In this document: positions 9,609-22,792 of the stretch, piece by piece
Numbering within the stretch: the stretch's first letter is position 1
Layout: every line of letters begins with the position of its first letter
Assembly: GCF_022900255.1 (NCBI RefSeq)
Contig: NZ_JALIRM010000001.1
Span: 1,054,001-1,118,000, forward strand
Reading direction: 5' to 3'
From: Lederbergia wuyishanensis
GTDB taxonomy: Bacteria; Bacillota; Bacilli; Bacillales; Bacillaceae_C
DNA: 64,000 nucleotides
Position numbers and translations under genes: made by a program
Notes under the pieces: generated by a model
What the model was told of the DNA's origin: nothing
The model's input: only the letters and a program-made list of their open reading frames with translations
The model's database searches: none

Positions 9609-10535
9609 ATGCTCTATATTCTTTTATTTATTATACTTGCTGGATGCTTTTTACTTGGAATGACGATGATGAGGATCGGCTTATTTAATTTATCCGGCAG
9701 TACGATGGAAATTTGGCTTCAGAAAATGACTAGAACTCCTTTTTTAGGGTTTCTCGCAGGAATCGCAATGACAGTCGTTCTCCAAAGCAGCTCAGCTGTC
9801 ACAGTCATTGCCGTCGGACTCGTTTCAGCTCGCATACTATCTTTCCCGCAGACGATTGGAATTATTTTGGGAACGAATATTGGTACAACTGTCACATTGG
9901 AGTTTTTTACATTTGATTTATCAACAATTATTTTACCGCTCCTTTTGATCGGAACGGTTCTCCAATTTTCTAAAAATTTAAAAGTAAAAAGCAGTAGCTT
10001 TATTGTACTTGGCATTGGTATTATTTTCGCATCAATGAATGGCTTTGAATGGCTATCTGGACCTCTAGCTAACATCAAACATATAGATAACTTAATATAT
10101 GTAATGAAGGATCATTCTGTTATCTCTTTTCTCATTGGAACTTTTCTGACTGCAATAATTCAATCAAGCACCGTCATGACAGGTATAGCAATGAGTTTTT
10201 TAACCGTAGGTACATTTCCACTGGAAACAGGAATTGCAATAATGATCGGTGCAAATATCGGGACTTGTGCAACGGCTTTATTTGCATCGATTGGTGCTGG
10301 AAAGGAAGCAAGGCAGACGGCATTTGCTCATATTTGGCTGAATGTCGGGGGAGCAATATTATTTTTCCCATTGATTTCAATTATAGCGAATTTCAGTCGT
10401 CTGCTTGCTGTAGATCCGAATACCCAGCTTGCTCATGCTAGTGTCATATATAATGTTGTTTGCTCGCTTATTGTATTACCTTTTGCAAAGGAATTTGGGC
10501 AATTTATTATGAAACTACATGGTAGAAAAAAATAG
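9609..10535 (+). CDS. yqeW: Na/Pi cotransporter family protein (YqeW)
   Basis: Membrane protein of the Na+/phosphate cotransporter (NptA/PNaS) family, about 308 residues with about eight hydrophobic helices. The two internal repeats expected for the family are visible: QSSSAVTVI with GTNIGTT (about residues 60-100) and QSSTVMTGI with GANIGTC (about 182-221). I prefer the ATG at 9609, 6 bases after AGAGGTG, over the GTG at 9600 that is part of that site. It is the only plus-strand gene here and meets deoC tail to tail with two bases between the stop codons. The substrate is inferred. Confidence 0.9.
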   Translation: MLYILLFIILAGCFLLGMTMMRIGLFNLSGSTMEIWLQKMTRTPFLGFLAGIAMTVVLQSSSAVTVIAVGLVSARILSFPQTIGIILGTNIGTTVTLEFFTFDLSTIILPLLLIGTVLQFSKNLKVKSSSFIVLGIGIIFASMNGFEWLSGPLANIKHIDNLIYVMKDHSVISFLIGTFLTAIIQSSTVMTGIAMSFLTVGTFPLETGIAIMIGANIGTCATALFASIGAGKEARQTAFAHIWLNVGGAILFFPLISIIANFSRLLAVDPNTQLAHASVIYNVVCSLIVLPFAKEFGQFIMKLHGRKK

Positions 10536-10537
10536 AC

Positions 10538-11209
10538 CTAATAGTTCCCTTCACCTGAAAGTCCTTTCATAATGGCAACTCCTGAGCTTGCACCAATACG
10601 TGTTGCACCTGCTTCAATCATTTTTTGAACATCATCTATTGTACGGACACCACCGGAAGCTTTTACTCCAAGTTCTGGGCCAACTGTTTTTCTCATGAGT
10701 TCAACATCTTTTACCGTGGCGCCACCTGTAGAAAAGCCTGTTGATGTTTTTACGAAATCTGCTCCTGCCTGTTTAGCAATTTTACATACGTTTTCCTTTT
10801 CTTGATCTGTTAAAAGTGAGGTTTCAATAATAACTTTTACTAATGCTTTTCCTTTTGCAGCTGCACAAACTGCCGCAATATCACGCTCAACCAGCCCGAA
10901 ATTCTCGTCTTTAAGAGCACCTACATTAATAACCATATCGATTTCGTCGGCACCATTTTCAATTGCATCTTTCGTTTCAAATGCCTTTGTCTCAGGAGTT
11001 GTTGCTCCTAAAGGAAAGCCTATTACGGTACATACTTTCACATCTGATCCCTTAAGTAAGCTAGAAACGTACTGAACCCAAGTAGGATTTACACATACAG
11101 ATGCAAAATGGTATTGTTTTGCTTCTTCACATAAAACAGTAATATTTTCTTTTGTTGCGTCAGCTTTTAATAACGTATGATCAATATATCTTGCAATATT
11201 GTCTACCAT
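10538..11209 (-). CDS. deoC: Deoxyribose-phosphate aldolase
   Basis: Class I aldolase cleaving 2-deoxyribose 5-phosphate to acetaldehyde and glyceraldehyde 3-phosphate in deoxynucleoside catabolism. 223 residues. The Schiff-base lysine is Lys154 in VKTSTGFS; Asp91 in DEIDMV and Lys183 in GVKASGG complete the active site. A good AAAGGAG precedes the ATG. It lies alone between mtaB and yqeW, not next to nucleoside transport or pdp genes as in B. subtilis, so it is probably a single-gene unit. Confidence 0.96.
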   Translation of the reverse strand: MVDNIARYIDHTLLKADATKENITVLCEEAKQYHFASVCVNPTWVQYVSSLLKGSDVKVCTVIGFPLGATTPETKAFETKDAIENGADEIDMVINVGALKDENFGLVERDIAAVCAAAKGKALVKVIIETSLLTDQEKENVCKIAKQAGADFVKTSTGFSTGGATVKDVELMRKTVGPELGVKASGGVRTIDDVQKMIEAGATRIGASSGVAIMKGLSGEGNY

Positions 11210-11261
11210 AATAAAAATGCTCCTTTACTTAGAAGTTAGATATTTTTATTTATATTATCAT

Positions 11262-11300
11262 GAAAAATGGCTATCCCCAAATGATAAAGGGATAGCCAAG
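11262..11300 (-). terminator. Terminator of the hrcA-dnaK-mtaB operon
   Basis: Perfect 10-bp stem TGGCTATCCC / GGGATAGCCA with T-rich sequence on the minus-strand exit side (ATTTTT). It lies between mtaB and deoC and can also stop plus-strand transcription. Confidence 0.75.
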
Positions 11301-11485
11301 TTTTAACATGTTGATTTCCGTCCTAAGCGCTCATTTTTTTCCAAACCGGTAAGCATGTTACGACTTTAAAATGTACTAGTTTAGCCATAAGACATGATGT
11401 TGTATCTGGTAGGGAGGGTTGCCCCCTCCACTTCAAACAACCTAGCGTATATTCCAGAATAAGATTAAAAAAATAATATTATTTG

Positions 11486-12838
11486 TTAAATCGCCATTGA
11501 ATTTTCTTCTGATACCTCGTCCATTACTCGTACGAATTGACCTTCGTTATATGGATAGCCCGCTTTTGTAATTTTAACTTTTACTAGCTTGCCAACCATA
11601 TCTTCAGAAGCAGGGAAAACCACTTTTAAATAGTTGTCTGTATATCCTTCATATAGGCCACTTTCAGGATTTTCTTTAAATGGTTCTTCTGGAATCACTT
11701 CCAGCACTTCATTTTCAAATTGTGAGGAGTATTCTTTTGCCAGTTGGTCAGATAATGTAATTAATCTATGAACACGATCATTTTTAATATTTTCATCTAT
11801 TTGATCAGGCATTCTAGCAGCAGGAGTACCTGTACGCTTTGAATATGGAAAAACATGTAATTCTGAGAATTTATGTTCCTTAATAAAATTATATGTTTCC
11901 ATAAATTCCTCTTCTGTTTCTCCAGGGAAGCCAACGATAACATCGGAAGTGATAGCTAGTCCTGGAAGTGCCTTTTTAAGCAATTCTAATCGTTCAGCGA
12001 AAAATTCCATTGTGTATTTTCTGCGCATTCTTTTTAAAACAGTATTTGAACCAGACTGAATAGGTATATGCAGATGTCTTACAACTAAATTTGATTTATT
12101 AATTACATCAATGACTTCATCAGTAAGTTGACTCGCTTCGATGGAAGAGATTCGAATTCGTTTTAATCCTTTAACTTGGGATTCCAAATCACGCAATAAT
12201 GCAGCAAGATTATAATCTTTCAGATCTTCTCCGTAACCACCTGTATGGATTCCTGTCAGAACGATTTCTTTATATCCTGCATCGACAAGCTGTTGAGCTT
12301 GGCGAATAACTTCCTTCGGATCACGAGAGCGCATTAAGCCTCGAGCCCAAGGAATAATACAGAAAGTACAAAAATTATTACAGCCTTCTTGTATTTTTAA
12401 AGAAGCACGAGTACGATCTGTAAAGGCAGGAACGTCTAGTTCTTCATATACACGATTTTTCATAATATTGCCGACACCATTAATTGGCTGACGCTCTTCT
12501 TTGTACTGATCAATATAATCTAGCATTTTTGTACGGTCCTGAGTACCGACTACGACGTCAACTCCTGGTATCGCCATGATTTCTGCAGGAGAAGTTTGAG
12601 CATAACATCCAGTCACACATATAACGGCATCAGGATTTTGTCTAATAGCACGTCGTATAACTTGGCGACTCTTTTTATCTCCAGTATTTGTAACTGTACA
12701 TGTATTGATTACATATACATCGGCATTACTTTCAAAATCAACACGTTCGTAGCCTTGGTTTTTAAACAATTGCCAAATTGCTTCGGTTTCATAATGGTTT
12801 ACTTTACAGCCCAGTGTATGAAATGCTACAAGAGACAT
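11486..12838 (-). CDS. mtaB: tRNA t6A37 methylthiotransferase MtaB (YqeV)
   Basis: Radical-SAM enzyme that converts t6A37 to ms2t6A37 in tRNAs reading ANN codons. N-terminal methylthiotransferase domain with cluster cysteines Cys11, Cys47 and Cys78; radical-SAM motif CNNFCTFC with Cys153, Cys157 and Cys160; TRAM RNA-binding domain at the C-terminus (about 380-440). 450 residues, typical. GAGGTG precedes the ATG. It is the last gene of the dnaJ-prmA-rsmE-mtaB unit. Confidence 0.96.
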   Translation of the reverse strand: MSLVAFHTLGCKVNHYETEAIWQLFKNQGYERVDFESNADVYVINTCTVTNTGDKKSRQVIRRAIRQNPDAVICVTGCYAQTSPAEIMAIPGVDVVVGTQDRTKMLDYIDQYKEERQPINGVGNIMKNRVYEELDVPAFTDRTRASLKIQEGCNNFCTFCIIPWARGLMRSRDPKEVIRQAQQLVDAGYKEIVLTGIHTGGYGEDLKDYNLAALLRDLESQVKGLKRIRISSIEASQLTDEVIDVINKSNLVVRHLHIPIQSGSNTVLKRMRRKYTMEFFAERLELLKKALPGLAITSDVIVGFPGETEEEFMETYNFIKEHKFSELHVFPYSKRTGTPAARMPDQIDENIKNDRVHRLITLSDQLAKEYSSQFENEVLEVIPEEPFKENPESGLYEGYTDNYLKVVFPASEDMVGKLVKVKITKAGYPYNEGQFVRVMDEVSEENSMAI

Positions 12839-12842
12839 ATTA

Positions 12843-13595
12843 TCACCTCATTAATTCAAATTGATAGGAAATAGCGGCTAATGCATAAAGTGGCGCTGTT
12901 TCTGTTCGTAATATTCTAGGTCCAAGTCCGCATATTTCAAAACCATGTGATGTAAGTTCATTTTTCTCTGGAACTGTGATACCACCTTCTGGACCAAAGA
13001 CAATCAAAATTTTATCCTTAGGTTTGGCAGACTGGATGATTCTTACAAAATTGCTTTGCTCGTCTTCCTTAGCTGCTTCTTCATATGCTAGAATCTTCCA
13101 ATCAAATTTATCACTATATTGAATAAGCTCGTTTATTGTATAAGGACTATGAACGAATGGTAAAAACTGGCGATGGGACTGTTCTGCAGCTTCTTTTGCA
13201 ATCTTATTCCATCTCTCAAGCTTTTTCGATTCTTTTCTACTCTCCCATTTTACTACTGAGCGGGTTGCAATAAAAGGGATAAATTCTGATGCTCCTAGCT
13301 CAGTCCCTTTTTGGATAATCCATTCAAATTTATCCCCTTTGGGCAGACCGCTCGCAATAGCTATATATATAGGGAGCTCTTTATCCGCTTTTTCAAATTC
13401 AATCATATCCGCTTCGATATATGAATCCGATATTTGGCTGATTTTTACAGACGCAGCTTTTCCATCTTTAAAAACAACCCAAAACATATCATCTTCTTTC
13501 ATTCGCATCACTCTAGTTATGTGATGAAAATCTTCCCCCGATATTCGGACAGATTTCTGATTGTTAAAGGCCTCATCTATAAAATAGCGTTGCAC
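12843..13595 (-). CDS. rsmE: 16S rRNA m3U1498 methyltransferase RsmE
   Basis: SPOUT-class methyltransferase modifying U1498 of 16S rRNA. The 250-residue protein has an N-terminal PUA-like domain and a C-terminal knotted domain with FGPEGGIT (about 200-207) and LGPRILRTETA (224-234), which form the SAM site. The start is GTG at 13593-13595 after GAGGTGG. It is 12 bases downstream of prmA. Confidence 0.95.
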   Translation of the reverse strand: MQRYFIDEAFNNQKSVRISGEDFHHITRVMRMKEDDMFWVVFKDGKAASVKISQISDSYIEADMIEFEKADKELPIYIAIASGLPKGDKFEWIIQKGTELGASEFIPFIATRSVVKWESRKESKKLERWNKIAKEAAEQSHRQFLPFVHSPYTINELIQYSDKFDWKILAYEEAAKEDEQSNFVRIIQSAKPKDKILIVFGPEGGITVPEKNELTSHGFEICGLGPRILRTETAPLYALAAISYQFELMR

Positions 13596-13607
13596 CTTGC
13601 CACCTCT

Positions 13608-14546
13608 TTATGAACGCTTAGCAATGAAAGCAACCCAGTCTTCCATCACTAATGTTTCTTCAATATCAAAACCAGCGGCAATAATTGCCTCTTTGACTTC
13701 TAATTTTTTTGGTTGAATAATTCCGGATGTTATGAAATAACCACCTTGCTTGACAATAGTTGCTGCGTCGTCTGTAAATCGAATAATTATGTCAGCTAAA
13801 ATATTCGCTACAACAATATCAGCCTTATCCTCTATCCCTTCGAGCAAATTACCTTTTCGAACTTCAATTTGCTCAGATACGTTATTTATTTCAATATTTT
13901 GCTTTGCAGATTTCACTGCTACTTCGTCTAAATCTAAAGCTAATACATTCTTTGCACCTAATAACGCAGCGGCAATACTAAGAACGCCTGAACCTGTTCC
14001 CACATCAATGATATGTTGACCTTTTTGGACAGTTTTTTCTAATGCTTGAATACACATGACTGTAGTAGGATGGGTCCCTGTACCAAACGCCATTCCGGGA
14101 TCAAGCTCAATTATAAGTTCGTCACTATTTACACGTTCATAGTCTTCCCATGTCGGAACTATTGTAAAAGTTTCGGATATTTTCACAGGATGGTAATATT
14201 TTTTCCATGCCGAAGCCCAATCCTCTTCTTTTACTTCTGTAGTTGTAACTCGATTCGTCCCAATATCAATATCGTACTTAATAAGATCGGTGATTTCCTG
14301 TTTGATTGAATCTACGGTTTCGCTAATAAAACTATTTACTGGTAAATAGGCTTTAATGATGACACCTTCCTCAGGATAATCCCCAGGATTCAAATCGTAT
14401 ATTTCACCAAACCAATCTTCTCTTTCCTTCGTTAGCTCTGAAGGGTCTTCAATCACAACACCACTTGCTCCCGCTTCATGAAGAATGTTCGAAATAGGTT
14501 CGATAGCCTCGTTAGTAGTATGAATACTAATTTCAGTCCACTTCAT
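13608..14546 (-). CDS. prmA: Ribosomal protein L11 methyltransferase
   Basis: SAM-dependent methyltransferase that trimethylates ribosomal protein L11. The N-terminal substrate-recognition domain is followed by the Rossmann domain with [15 protein letters not shown] (about 179-193) and the NILADI motif typical of the family (about 246). 312 residues. It lies between dnaJ and rsmE as in B. subtilis and is expected to be cotranscribed. Confidence 0.95.
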   Translation of the reverse strand: MKWTEISIHTTNEAIEPISNILHEAGASGVVIEDPSELTKEREDWFGEIYDLNPGDYPEEGVIIKAYLPVNSFISETVDSIKQEITDLIKYDIDIGTNRVTTTEVKEEDWASAWKKYYHPVKISETFTIVPTWEDYERVNSDELIIELDPGMAFGTGTHPTTVMCIQALEKTVQKGQHIIDVGTGSGVLSIAAALLGAKNVLALDLDEVAVKSAKQNIEINNVSEQIEVRKGNLLEGIEDKADIVVANILADIIIRFTDDAATIVKQGGYFITSGIIQPKKLEVKEAIIAAGFDIEETLVMEDWVAFIAKRS

Positions 14547-14576
14547 ATAAAAACCGCTCCAATCTCATACAAATCA

Positions 14577-15695
14577 TCAACTTTTAAAAGCACGTTTTAC
14601 TTTATCAAAGAAACTCTCATGTTGCTCATCTGGTGTGTCTCCACTTATATCAGCAAAATCTCGAAGTAGTTGTTTTTGTTCTTCTGTTAGTTTCGTAGGG
14701 GTGATAACCTTCACCAGAATATGTTGGTCACCTGTGCCATATCCTCTGACATTTTGAACACCTTTTCCACGAAGTCGGAAACGCGTACCTGTTTGTGTAC
14801 CTGCAGGAATTTTCAATTTCACTTTGCCGTGTAAAGTAGGTACCTCTATTTCATCACCAAGAGCCGCTTGCGCGAAAGTAATTGGCATTTCACAATAAAT
14901 ATCATCGCCATCACGTTCAAAAAATTCATGCGGCCTAACATGGAATACGACGTATAGATCCCCTGGAGGCCCTCCATTAATACCTGGTTCCCCTTCACCT
15001 GATACACGCATTTGCTGCCCATCATCAACACCATGTGGGATTTTAACATTAATTTTTCTGCGTTTTTTTACTTTACCGTCGCCGCCGCATGTTCGGCATT
15101 TTTCCTTTATTAATTTGCCTGTTCCATTACAATAGTTACAAACTCTTCTATTAACAATCCGACCAAATGGCGTATTTTGTTCTACATTAAGTTGGCCGCT
15201 TCCGTGACAGTGCGAACATGTTTCTGGTGTCGTTCCTGGTTTTGCCCCACTACCATTACAAGTATCGCATGTTTCTTCTCTAGGAATTTCTATTATTGTC
15301 TCTTTTCCAAATACAGCCTCTTCAAAGGATAAGTCAAGCGTATACTGAAGGTCCGAGCCTTGCCTTGGCGCATTAGGATCTCTTCTTCCGCCGCCACCAA
15401 AGAACGTATTAAAGATATCTTCAAACCCACCAAAACCGCCGAAGTCTGCTCCTCCAAATCCTCCACCAAACCCTTGAGGTCCTTCATGGCCAAATTGGTC
15501 ATATTGAGCACGTTTTTGGTCATCGTTTAATACTTCATACGCTTCTGTTATTTCTTTGAATTTCTCATCCGCTCCAGCTTCTTTATTAATGTCTGGATGA
15601 TATTGTTTCGACAAACGTCGATATGCTTTTTTTATCTCATCTTTTGTGGCGCTTTTTGATACTCCAAGCACCTCATAATAATCCCTTTTACTCAT
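14577..15695 (-). CDS. dnaJ: Chaperone DnaJ
   Basis: Type I Hsp40 co-chaperone that delivers clients to DnaK and stimulates its ATPase. J-domain with HPD at residues 33-35; Gly/Phe-rich linker about 72-105; four CxxCxGxG zinc repeats ([32 protein letters not shown]) at about 145-210; C-terminal substrate domains. The ATG at 15693-15695 follows GGGAGTG; the frame extends upstream but without family similarity. 372 residues. A hairpin between dnaK and dnaJ probably lowers its expression relative to dnaK. Confidence 0.97.
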   Translation of the reverse strand: MSKRDYYEVLGVSKSATKDEIKKAYRRLSKQYHPDINKEAGADEKFKEITEAYEVLNDDQKRAQYDQFGHEGPQGFGGGFGGADFGGFGGFEDIFNTFFGGGGRRDPNAPRQGSDLQYTLDLSFEEAVFGKETIIEIPREETCDTCNGSGAKPGTTPETCSHCHGSGQLNVEQNTPFGRIVNRRVCNYCNGTGKLIKEKCRTCGGDGKVKKRRKINVKIPHGVDDGQQMRVSGEGEPGINGGPPGDLYVVFHVRPHEFFERDGDDIYCEMPITFAQAALGDEIEVPTLHGKVKLKIPAGTQTGTRFRLRGKGVQNVRGYGTGDQHILVKVITPTKLTEEQKQLLRDFADISGDTPDEQHESFFDKVKRAFKS

Positions 15696-15795
15696 AAAAA
15701 CACACTCCCGCGTCCTTTTCACATAAAGTATATTTTATCACAAATCATATAGTGATTAAAAGTGAAGATTCATAATGACAGCTAAAACAGATGAG

Positions 15796-15830
15796 AAAAG
15801 CCAAAGCCGTTGAAATGGGCTTTGGCTTTT
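15796..15830 (-). terminator. Hairpin between dnaK and dnaJ
   Basis: Minus-strand stem AAAAGCCAAAGCC / GGCTTTGGCTTTT lies just after the dnaK stop. The T run is short and interrupted, so it is probably a partial terminator that allows read-through into dnaJ-prmA-rsmE-mtaB. Confidence 0.7.
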
Positions 15831-15841
15831 CATCACTTTTA

Positions 15842-18347
<2,506 letters not shown>

Positions 18348-18376
18348 AACAACTTCACCTCCTTATATTTCATTTC

Positions 18377-19405
18377 TTATTGATGATACAATTTTGTTAA
18401 TACTAAGCTCAAATCTTTTCTCAAAAAATCTAATAAACTAATGACACGTGAATATTCCATTCTAGTTGGCCCTAAAATAGCAATTGTACCTACGTCTTCT
18501 GTACCAATAGAATAGGTCGCAGTGATAAAGCTGCAATCTTCCATTTGTGAGTTCTCATTTTCCTTACCAATTTTCACATTAATCCCACGTGGCGTATGTT
18601 TGAACAATTCATATATTCCCTGTTCCTGTTCAATCATGTCCATAATTGAACGGATTTTTTCAATATTTTTAAATTCTGGTTGATTGAGTATGTTCATTTT
18701 TCCGCCAACATACAATCTTTCTGTTGTAGGTACATCTATTGTTTGTAGGATAGTATTAAGCAATAAGTCGTATTGTTGAATATTTCTTTGCAGCAAAGCA
18801 GCTACTTCTTTATAAATTGTTTCCCTTAGCTCTGCTATAGAAACACCAATTAACTTATCGTTTAAGATATTCACAAGCTTTTCAATCTCTTCTGGAGCCA
18901 TATTTTCTGGAAGAGTAAAAACTCTATTTTCAACATGGCCAGTATCCGTAATAATAATGGCGACTGCCGTCTCCATATTCAACGGAACGATTTGCAATTT
19001 TTTTAATTTGTTTTCCTTTACAGCAGGTCCCAGTAATATTGCGGTATAATTGGTTAATTCGGATAAGATTTTAGCTGATTTTTGTGCAATATTTTCCAAT
19101 TCATATATACGTTCTGCAAAAATGGAATGGAGTTTTTGAATATCTTTTGCATGTAAAACCTGTGGAGCAAGCAAATGATCAACATAATACCTGTACCCTT
19201 TCTCAGAAGGCACTCTTCCTGAGGAAGTATGTGTTTTTTCAATAAATCCCCATTCTTCCAAATCCGCCATCTCGTTTCTTATCGTTGCAGAACTAAGAGG
19301 AATATTAATTTTTTTGGAAAGACTGCGTGAGCCGACAGGTTGTGCAGATCGGATAAAATCATCAATAATCACTTGAAGTATGAGCAACTGACGATCTGTT
19401 AACAC
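18377..19405 (-). CDS. hrcA: Heat-inducible transcription repressor HrcA
   Basis: Repressor that binds CIRCE and is kept active by GroE. N-terminal winged helix with [15 protein letters not shown] (about 44-58) and the GAF-like C-terminal part ending in a conserved [15 protein letters not shown] place the start at GTG 19403-19405 ([10 protein letters not shown]), 7 bases after GAGGTG. The longer frame would begin inside the CIRCE element. 342 residues, as in B. subtilis. First gene of the operon, so it represses itself. Confidence 0.95.
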   Translation of the reverse strand: MLTDRQLLILQVIIDDFIRSAQPVGSRSLSKKINIPLSSATIRNEMADLEEWGFIEKTHTSSGRVPSEKGYRYYVDHLLAPQVLHAKDIQKLHSIFAERIYELENIAQKSAKILSELTNYTAILLGPAVKENKLKKLQIVPLNMETAVAIIITDTGHVENRVFTLPENMAPEEIEKLVNILNDKLIGVSIAELRETIYKEVAALLQRNIQQYDLLLNTILQTIDVPTTERLYVGGKMNILNQPEFKNIEKIRSIMDMIEQEQGIYELFKHTPRGINVKIGKENENSQMEDCSFITATYSIGTEDVGTIAILGPTRMEYSRVISLLDFLRKDLSLVLTKLYHQ

Positions 19406-19419
19406 ATTTATCACCTCTG

Positions 19420-19446
19420 TTAGCACTCTATTCTAATGAGTGCTAA
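19420..19446 (-). promoter_or_regulatory. CIRCE operator
   Basis: Perfect inverted repeat TTAGCACTC-N9-GAGTGCTAA, the HrcA binding site, located between the promoter and hrcA. It is the only CIRCE I see in the window. Confidence 0.97.
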
Positions 19447-19456
19447 ATCTATAATA

Positions 19457-19485
19457 AAAGTATCAAAATGATTAGTTGATGTCAA
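19457..19485 (-). promoter_or_regulatory. Sigma-A promoter of the hrcA operon
   Basis: Minus strand TTGACA (19480-19485), 17-base spacer, TACTTT (19457-19462). The -35 is perfect and the -10 is moderate. CIRCE begins just downstream, so HrcA would block initiation or early elongation. Confidence 0.65.
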
Positions 19486-19518
19486 CGATTTTACACTTTC
19501 GAACTTAGCCAAAAATAA

Positions 19519-20646
19519 TTAAAGAAGAAAGGCTTGAAATACTTCGTTTCCTAACAATTTCCCTCTATTTGTCAACAATAAATACCCATCATTTACTGTT
19601 AAAAGTCCACGATTCATCATTTCATGAATAGGTTTCTTAAAAATTTCCATTACATCTTCATTATATTTTTTATAAAAGTGACTTATTTGTACTCCTTTAA
19701 TCTTTCGCAATCCAAGAAACATTTCCTCTTCCATTTTTTCTTTTTTGGTTATTTTGTTTTGATCAAAAATAGGTCTTTTTCCCTCACTGATCGGTACCAT
19801 GTATTTTTTTAATGGACCAGCATTTGAATATCGAATGTCATTTATATAACCGTGAGCCCCTGCCCCAAAGCCAAAATACTCTTCATTGTTCCAGTAGACT
19901 AAATTGTGTTTACTTTCAAATCCTGGCTTCGAAAAGTTGCTAATCTCATATTGGTCCAAGCCATTTTTCTCCATCTCAGCCATTAACAATTTATACATTT
20001 CAGCCTCTACATCTTCATTTGGTAAACTTAATTTACCCTTTCTCATCAAGTTATAGAATACAGTTTTAGGCTCAACAATTAGTGAGTAACTTGAATAATG
20101 AGGTAATTTTAATGCTATCGCTTCTTTTAAGGTTGCATTAAAATCATCAAGTGTTTGTCCAGGCAATGCATAGATTAAATCGATGCTAATATTTGTGAAT
20201 CCACATTGAGCAGCTTTTTCAAGTGAGGAATACACATCTTTAACTCTGTGAGAACGGCCAATCTTAGCTAACAATTCATCATTGAATGATTGTACACCAA
20301 AGCTAATTCTATTAACTCCGTATTCAGCTAAAATTTTTAGTTTTTCAGTTGATAAATCCCCTGGATTGGCCTCAAAAGTAAATTCCCCATCAGAAAAAGG
20401 CAAATATGATCTTATCCCTTTGCAGAGTGTTTCCAATTGTTGCTCATTAAGTGCCGTAGGAGTTCCGCCTCCAACAAAAATAGTTTCTATTTGTTGAATA
20501 GGTGTTTCATTATTTACAATCTCAAATTCTTTAATAAGTGATTGAACATACTCATCGACTGGCTGGCCTTTTAAAAATACTTTATTAAAATCACAATAAT
20601 GACAAATATGTTCACAAAATGGAATATGGATATACGCGGCCTTCAT
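19519..20646 (-). CDS. hemW: Radical-SAM heme chaperone HemW (formerly HemN-like)
   Basis: HemW family protein, a heme-binding radical-SAM protein thought to deliver heme to respiratory enzymes. The cluster motif CEHICHYC gives Cys11, Cys15 and Cys18, and GGGTPTAL follows near residues 66-73; the motif needed for true coproporphyrinogen dehydrogenase (extra N-terminal region) is absent. Start at ATG 20644-20646, three codons inside the longest frame, after AGGTGTGA. 375 residues. Lies between lepA and hrcA as in B. subtilis. Confidence 0.93.
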   Translation of the reverse strand: MKAAYIHIPFCEHICHYCDFNKVFLKGQPVDEYVQSLIKEFEIVNNETPIQQIETIFVGGGTPTALNEQQLETLCKGIRSYLPFSDGEFTFEANPGDLSTEKLKILAEYGVNRISFGVQSFNDELLAKIGRSHRVKDVYSSLEKAAQCGFTNISIDLIYALPGQTLDDFNATLKEAIALKLPHYSSYSLIVEPKTVFYNLMRKGKLSLPNEDVEAEMYKLLMAEMEKNGLDQYEISNFSKPGFESKHNLVYWNNEEYFGFGAGAHGYINDIRYSNAGPLKKYMVPISEGKRPIFDQNKITKKEKMEEEMFLGLRKIKGVQISHFYKKYNEDVMEIFKKPIHEMMNRGLLTVNDGYLLLTNRGKLLGNEVFQAFLL

Positions 20647-20680
20647 TTCTATCACACCTTATATAAAATCAAAAACGAAA

Positions 20681-20730
20681 GGGAAGTGCGGCATGAACAA
20701 TATCATACTTAACCTTCCCTTCCATAAAGT
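20681..20730 (-). terminator. Probable terminator after lepA
   Basis: Minus-strand GGAAGGGAAG and CTTCCCTTTC flank a 27-base segment, followed by GTTTTTGATTTT. The loop is long, so this is a moderate call. Confidence 0.5.
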
Positions 20731-20732
20731 TA

Positions 20733-22568
20733 TTATTTTGACTTTCCTTGATCGTCTCTTTTCAACACTGCCATAAATGCTTCTTGAGGAACTTCAACGG
20801 AACCAACTTGCTTCATCCGTTTCTTCCCCTCTTTCTGTTTCTCTAATAGTTTTCTTTTCCTAGAAATATCTCCGCCGTAACATTTAGCTAATACGTTTTT
20901 ACCCATTGATTTAATGGTCGAGCGTGCGACGATTTTTTGCCCAATAGCTGCTTGAACAGGGACTTCAAATTGTTGTCTAGGAATTAATTCCTTTAGTTTT
21001 TCAACAATGACTTTTCCTCTGTCATAGGCAAAATCACGATGAACAATAAAGCTAAGTGCATCAACTTGTTCGCCATTCAATAAGATATCCATCTTCACTA
21101 GTTTGGATGGCTGATAGCCTATCATTTCATAATCAAATGAAGCATAGCCTTTTGTGTTTGATTTCAATTGATCAAAGAAATCATAAACAATTTCCGAAAG
21201 AGGAATTTCATATACAACGTTTACTCTTATGTCGTCTAAGTATTGCATGTCGACAAAGTGTCCGCGCTTTTGTTGAGATAATTCCATAACAGCCCCTACG
21301 TAATCATTTGGAACCATCATGGACGCTTTCACATAGGGTTCTTCTACATGATCGATTTTCTGTGGATCAGGCATATTGGATGGATTATCAACATTTAATT
21401 CTGTTCCATCGGTCATAAACACCTTATAGATTACACTAGGTGCTGTCGTGATCAAATCTATATTAAATTCTCTTTCAATTCGTTCTTGAATAATCTCCAT
21501 ATGCAAAAGCCCTAAAAATCCACAGCGGAATCCAAATCCAAGTGCTTGTGAAGATTCGGCTTCGTATTGAAGCGAAGAATCGTTCAACTCTAGTTTTTCA
21601 AGCGCTTCTCTAAGATCATTGAACTTTGCTGAGTCAATAGGATAAAGACCACAAAATACCATAGGATTTAACTTACGATATCCTGGAAGTGGCTCTGACG
21701 ATGGGTTCTTCGCACTAGTAATCGTATCCCCAACACGAGTGTCCGCTACATTTTTAATAGATGCTGTTAAGAATCCTACATCTCCAACTGTAAGCTCCTC
21801 TACTAACATCGGTTTTGGAGCATGAACGCCGACTTCCAATACTTCAAATTCTTTACCAGTAGCCATCATTTTTATTTTATCGCCTGCTTTAACGGTCCCT
21901 TCCATTACTCGTATATAAGTAATTACTCCGCGATAAGAATCATATAACGAATCAAAAATAAGTGCTTTGAGTGGACCTTCGGGATCTCCAGAAGGGGCAG
22001 GGACTTTTTCCACGACTTGCTCAAGAATGTCTTCTATTCCTATTCCCGCTTTTGCAGAAGCCAATACCGCTTCAGAAGCATCCAAACCTATTACATCTTC
22101 AATTTCTTTTCTAACTCTTTCTGGATCTGCTGCAGGTAAATCAATTTTATTAATAACAGGCAAAATTTCAAGATTGTTATCTAGAGCTAAATAAACATTT
22201 GCAAGAGTTTGCGCTTCGATACCTTGAGCAGCATCAACGACTAAAATCGCACCTTCACAAGCGGCAAGACTTCTGGAAACCTCGTATGTGAAATCTACGT
22301 GTCCAGGTGTATCAATGAGATGAAATGTATAGTCTTCGCCATTTTTTGCTTTATATTTTAATTGTACGGCATTTAATTTTATCGTAATGCCCCGCTCTCT
22401 CTCTAAATCCATAGAGTCTAATAATTGATTTTTCATTTCTCGGGATGTGAGAGCTTTCGTTTGTTCAAGGATTCGGTCAGCTAACGTAGATTTTCCATGA
22501 TCGATATGGGCAATAATGGAAAAGTTACGGATTTTTTCTTGTCTTTTTTTTCTTTCTTCTATATTCAT
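20733..22568 (-). CDS. lepA: Elongation factor 4 (LepA)
   Basis: Translational GTPase acting on ribosomes, EF-G-like without domain IV. G1 motif AHIDHGKST at residues 20-28, switch DTPGH near 80 and NKID near 134. The C-terminal domain is the LepA-specific one, ending in basic [16 protein letters not shown]. Start ATG 22566-22568, five bases after AGGAGTGA; upstream in-frame codons have no ribosome site. 611 residues, typical. Confidence 0.97.
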   Translation of the reverse strand: MNIEERKKRQEKIRNFSIIAHIDHGKSTLADRILEQTKALTSREMKNQLLDSMDLERERGITIKLNAVQLKYKAKNGEDYTFHLIDTPGHVDFTYEVSRSLAACEGAILVVDAAQGIEAQTLANVYLALDNNLEILPVINKIDLPAADPERVRKEIEDVIGLDASEAVLASAKAGIGIEDILEQVVEKVPAPSGDPEGPLKALIFDSLYDSYRGVITYIRVMEGTVKAGDKIKMMATGKEFEVLEVGVHAPKPMLVEELTVGDVGFLTASIKNVADTRVGDTITSAKNPSSEPLPGYRKLNPMVFCGLYPIDSAKFNDLREALEKLELNDSSLQYEAESSQALGFGFRCGFLGLLHMEIIQERIEREFNIDLITTAPSVIYKVFMTDGTELNVDNPSNMPDPQKIDHVEEPYVKASMMVPNDYVGAVMELSQQKRGHFVDMQYLDDIRVNVVYEIPLSEIVYDFFDQLKSNTKGYASFDYEMIGYQPSKLVKMDILLNGEQVDALSFIVHRDFAYDRGKVIVEKLKELIPRQQFEVPVQAAIGQKIVARSTIKSMGKNVLAKCYGGDISRKRKLLEKQKEGKKRMKQVGSVEVPQEAFMAVLKRDDQGKSK

Positions 22569-22609
22569 CGTGTTCACTCCTGTTAATCGACACAAGTATG
22601 CTAGCGTAA

Positions 22610-22638
22610 ATTATAACAGCAGTACATTCAATGAGCAA
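22610..22638 (-). promoter_or_regulatory. Sigma-A promoter for lepA
   Basis: Minus strand TTGCTC (22633-22638), 17-base spacer, TATAAT (22610-22615), about 42 bases before the lepA start. Confidence 0.7.
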
Positions 22639-22649
22639 ATGGGAAAATT

Positions 22650-22680
22650 AAAAAAGCTACCTATATTATAAGTAGCTTGC
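22650..22680 (-). terminator. Terminator after yqxA
   Basis: Minus-strand stem AAGCTAC-TTATAATATAG-GTAGCTT followed by TTTTAATTTT. Ends the gpr-yqxA unit before the lepA promoter. Confidence 0.75.
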
Positions 22681-22711
22681 ATCTTTCTTTACTAATCACG
22701 TATGTTCACTT

Positions 22712-22760
22712 CCGCTCTTATTGCACGCTTTCCTTGAGGTGGAGCGTGGGCTATAAGCGG
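22712..22760. repeat. Imperfect inverted repeat downstream of yqxA
   Basis: Left arm begins CCGCTCTTAT and right arm ends CTATAAGCGG, with further pairing CGCT/AGCG and CC/GG inside, giving arms of about 20 bases around a short TTGAGGT loop. No T run follows on either side. It resembles dispersed palindromic intergenic repeats of Bacilli; only this copy is in the window. Confidence 0.6.
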
Positions 22761-22792
22761 ATGTTCTCCAATAAATACTAGTTTAATTATCC

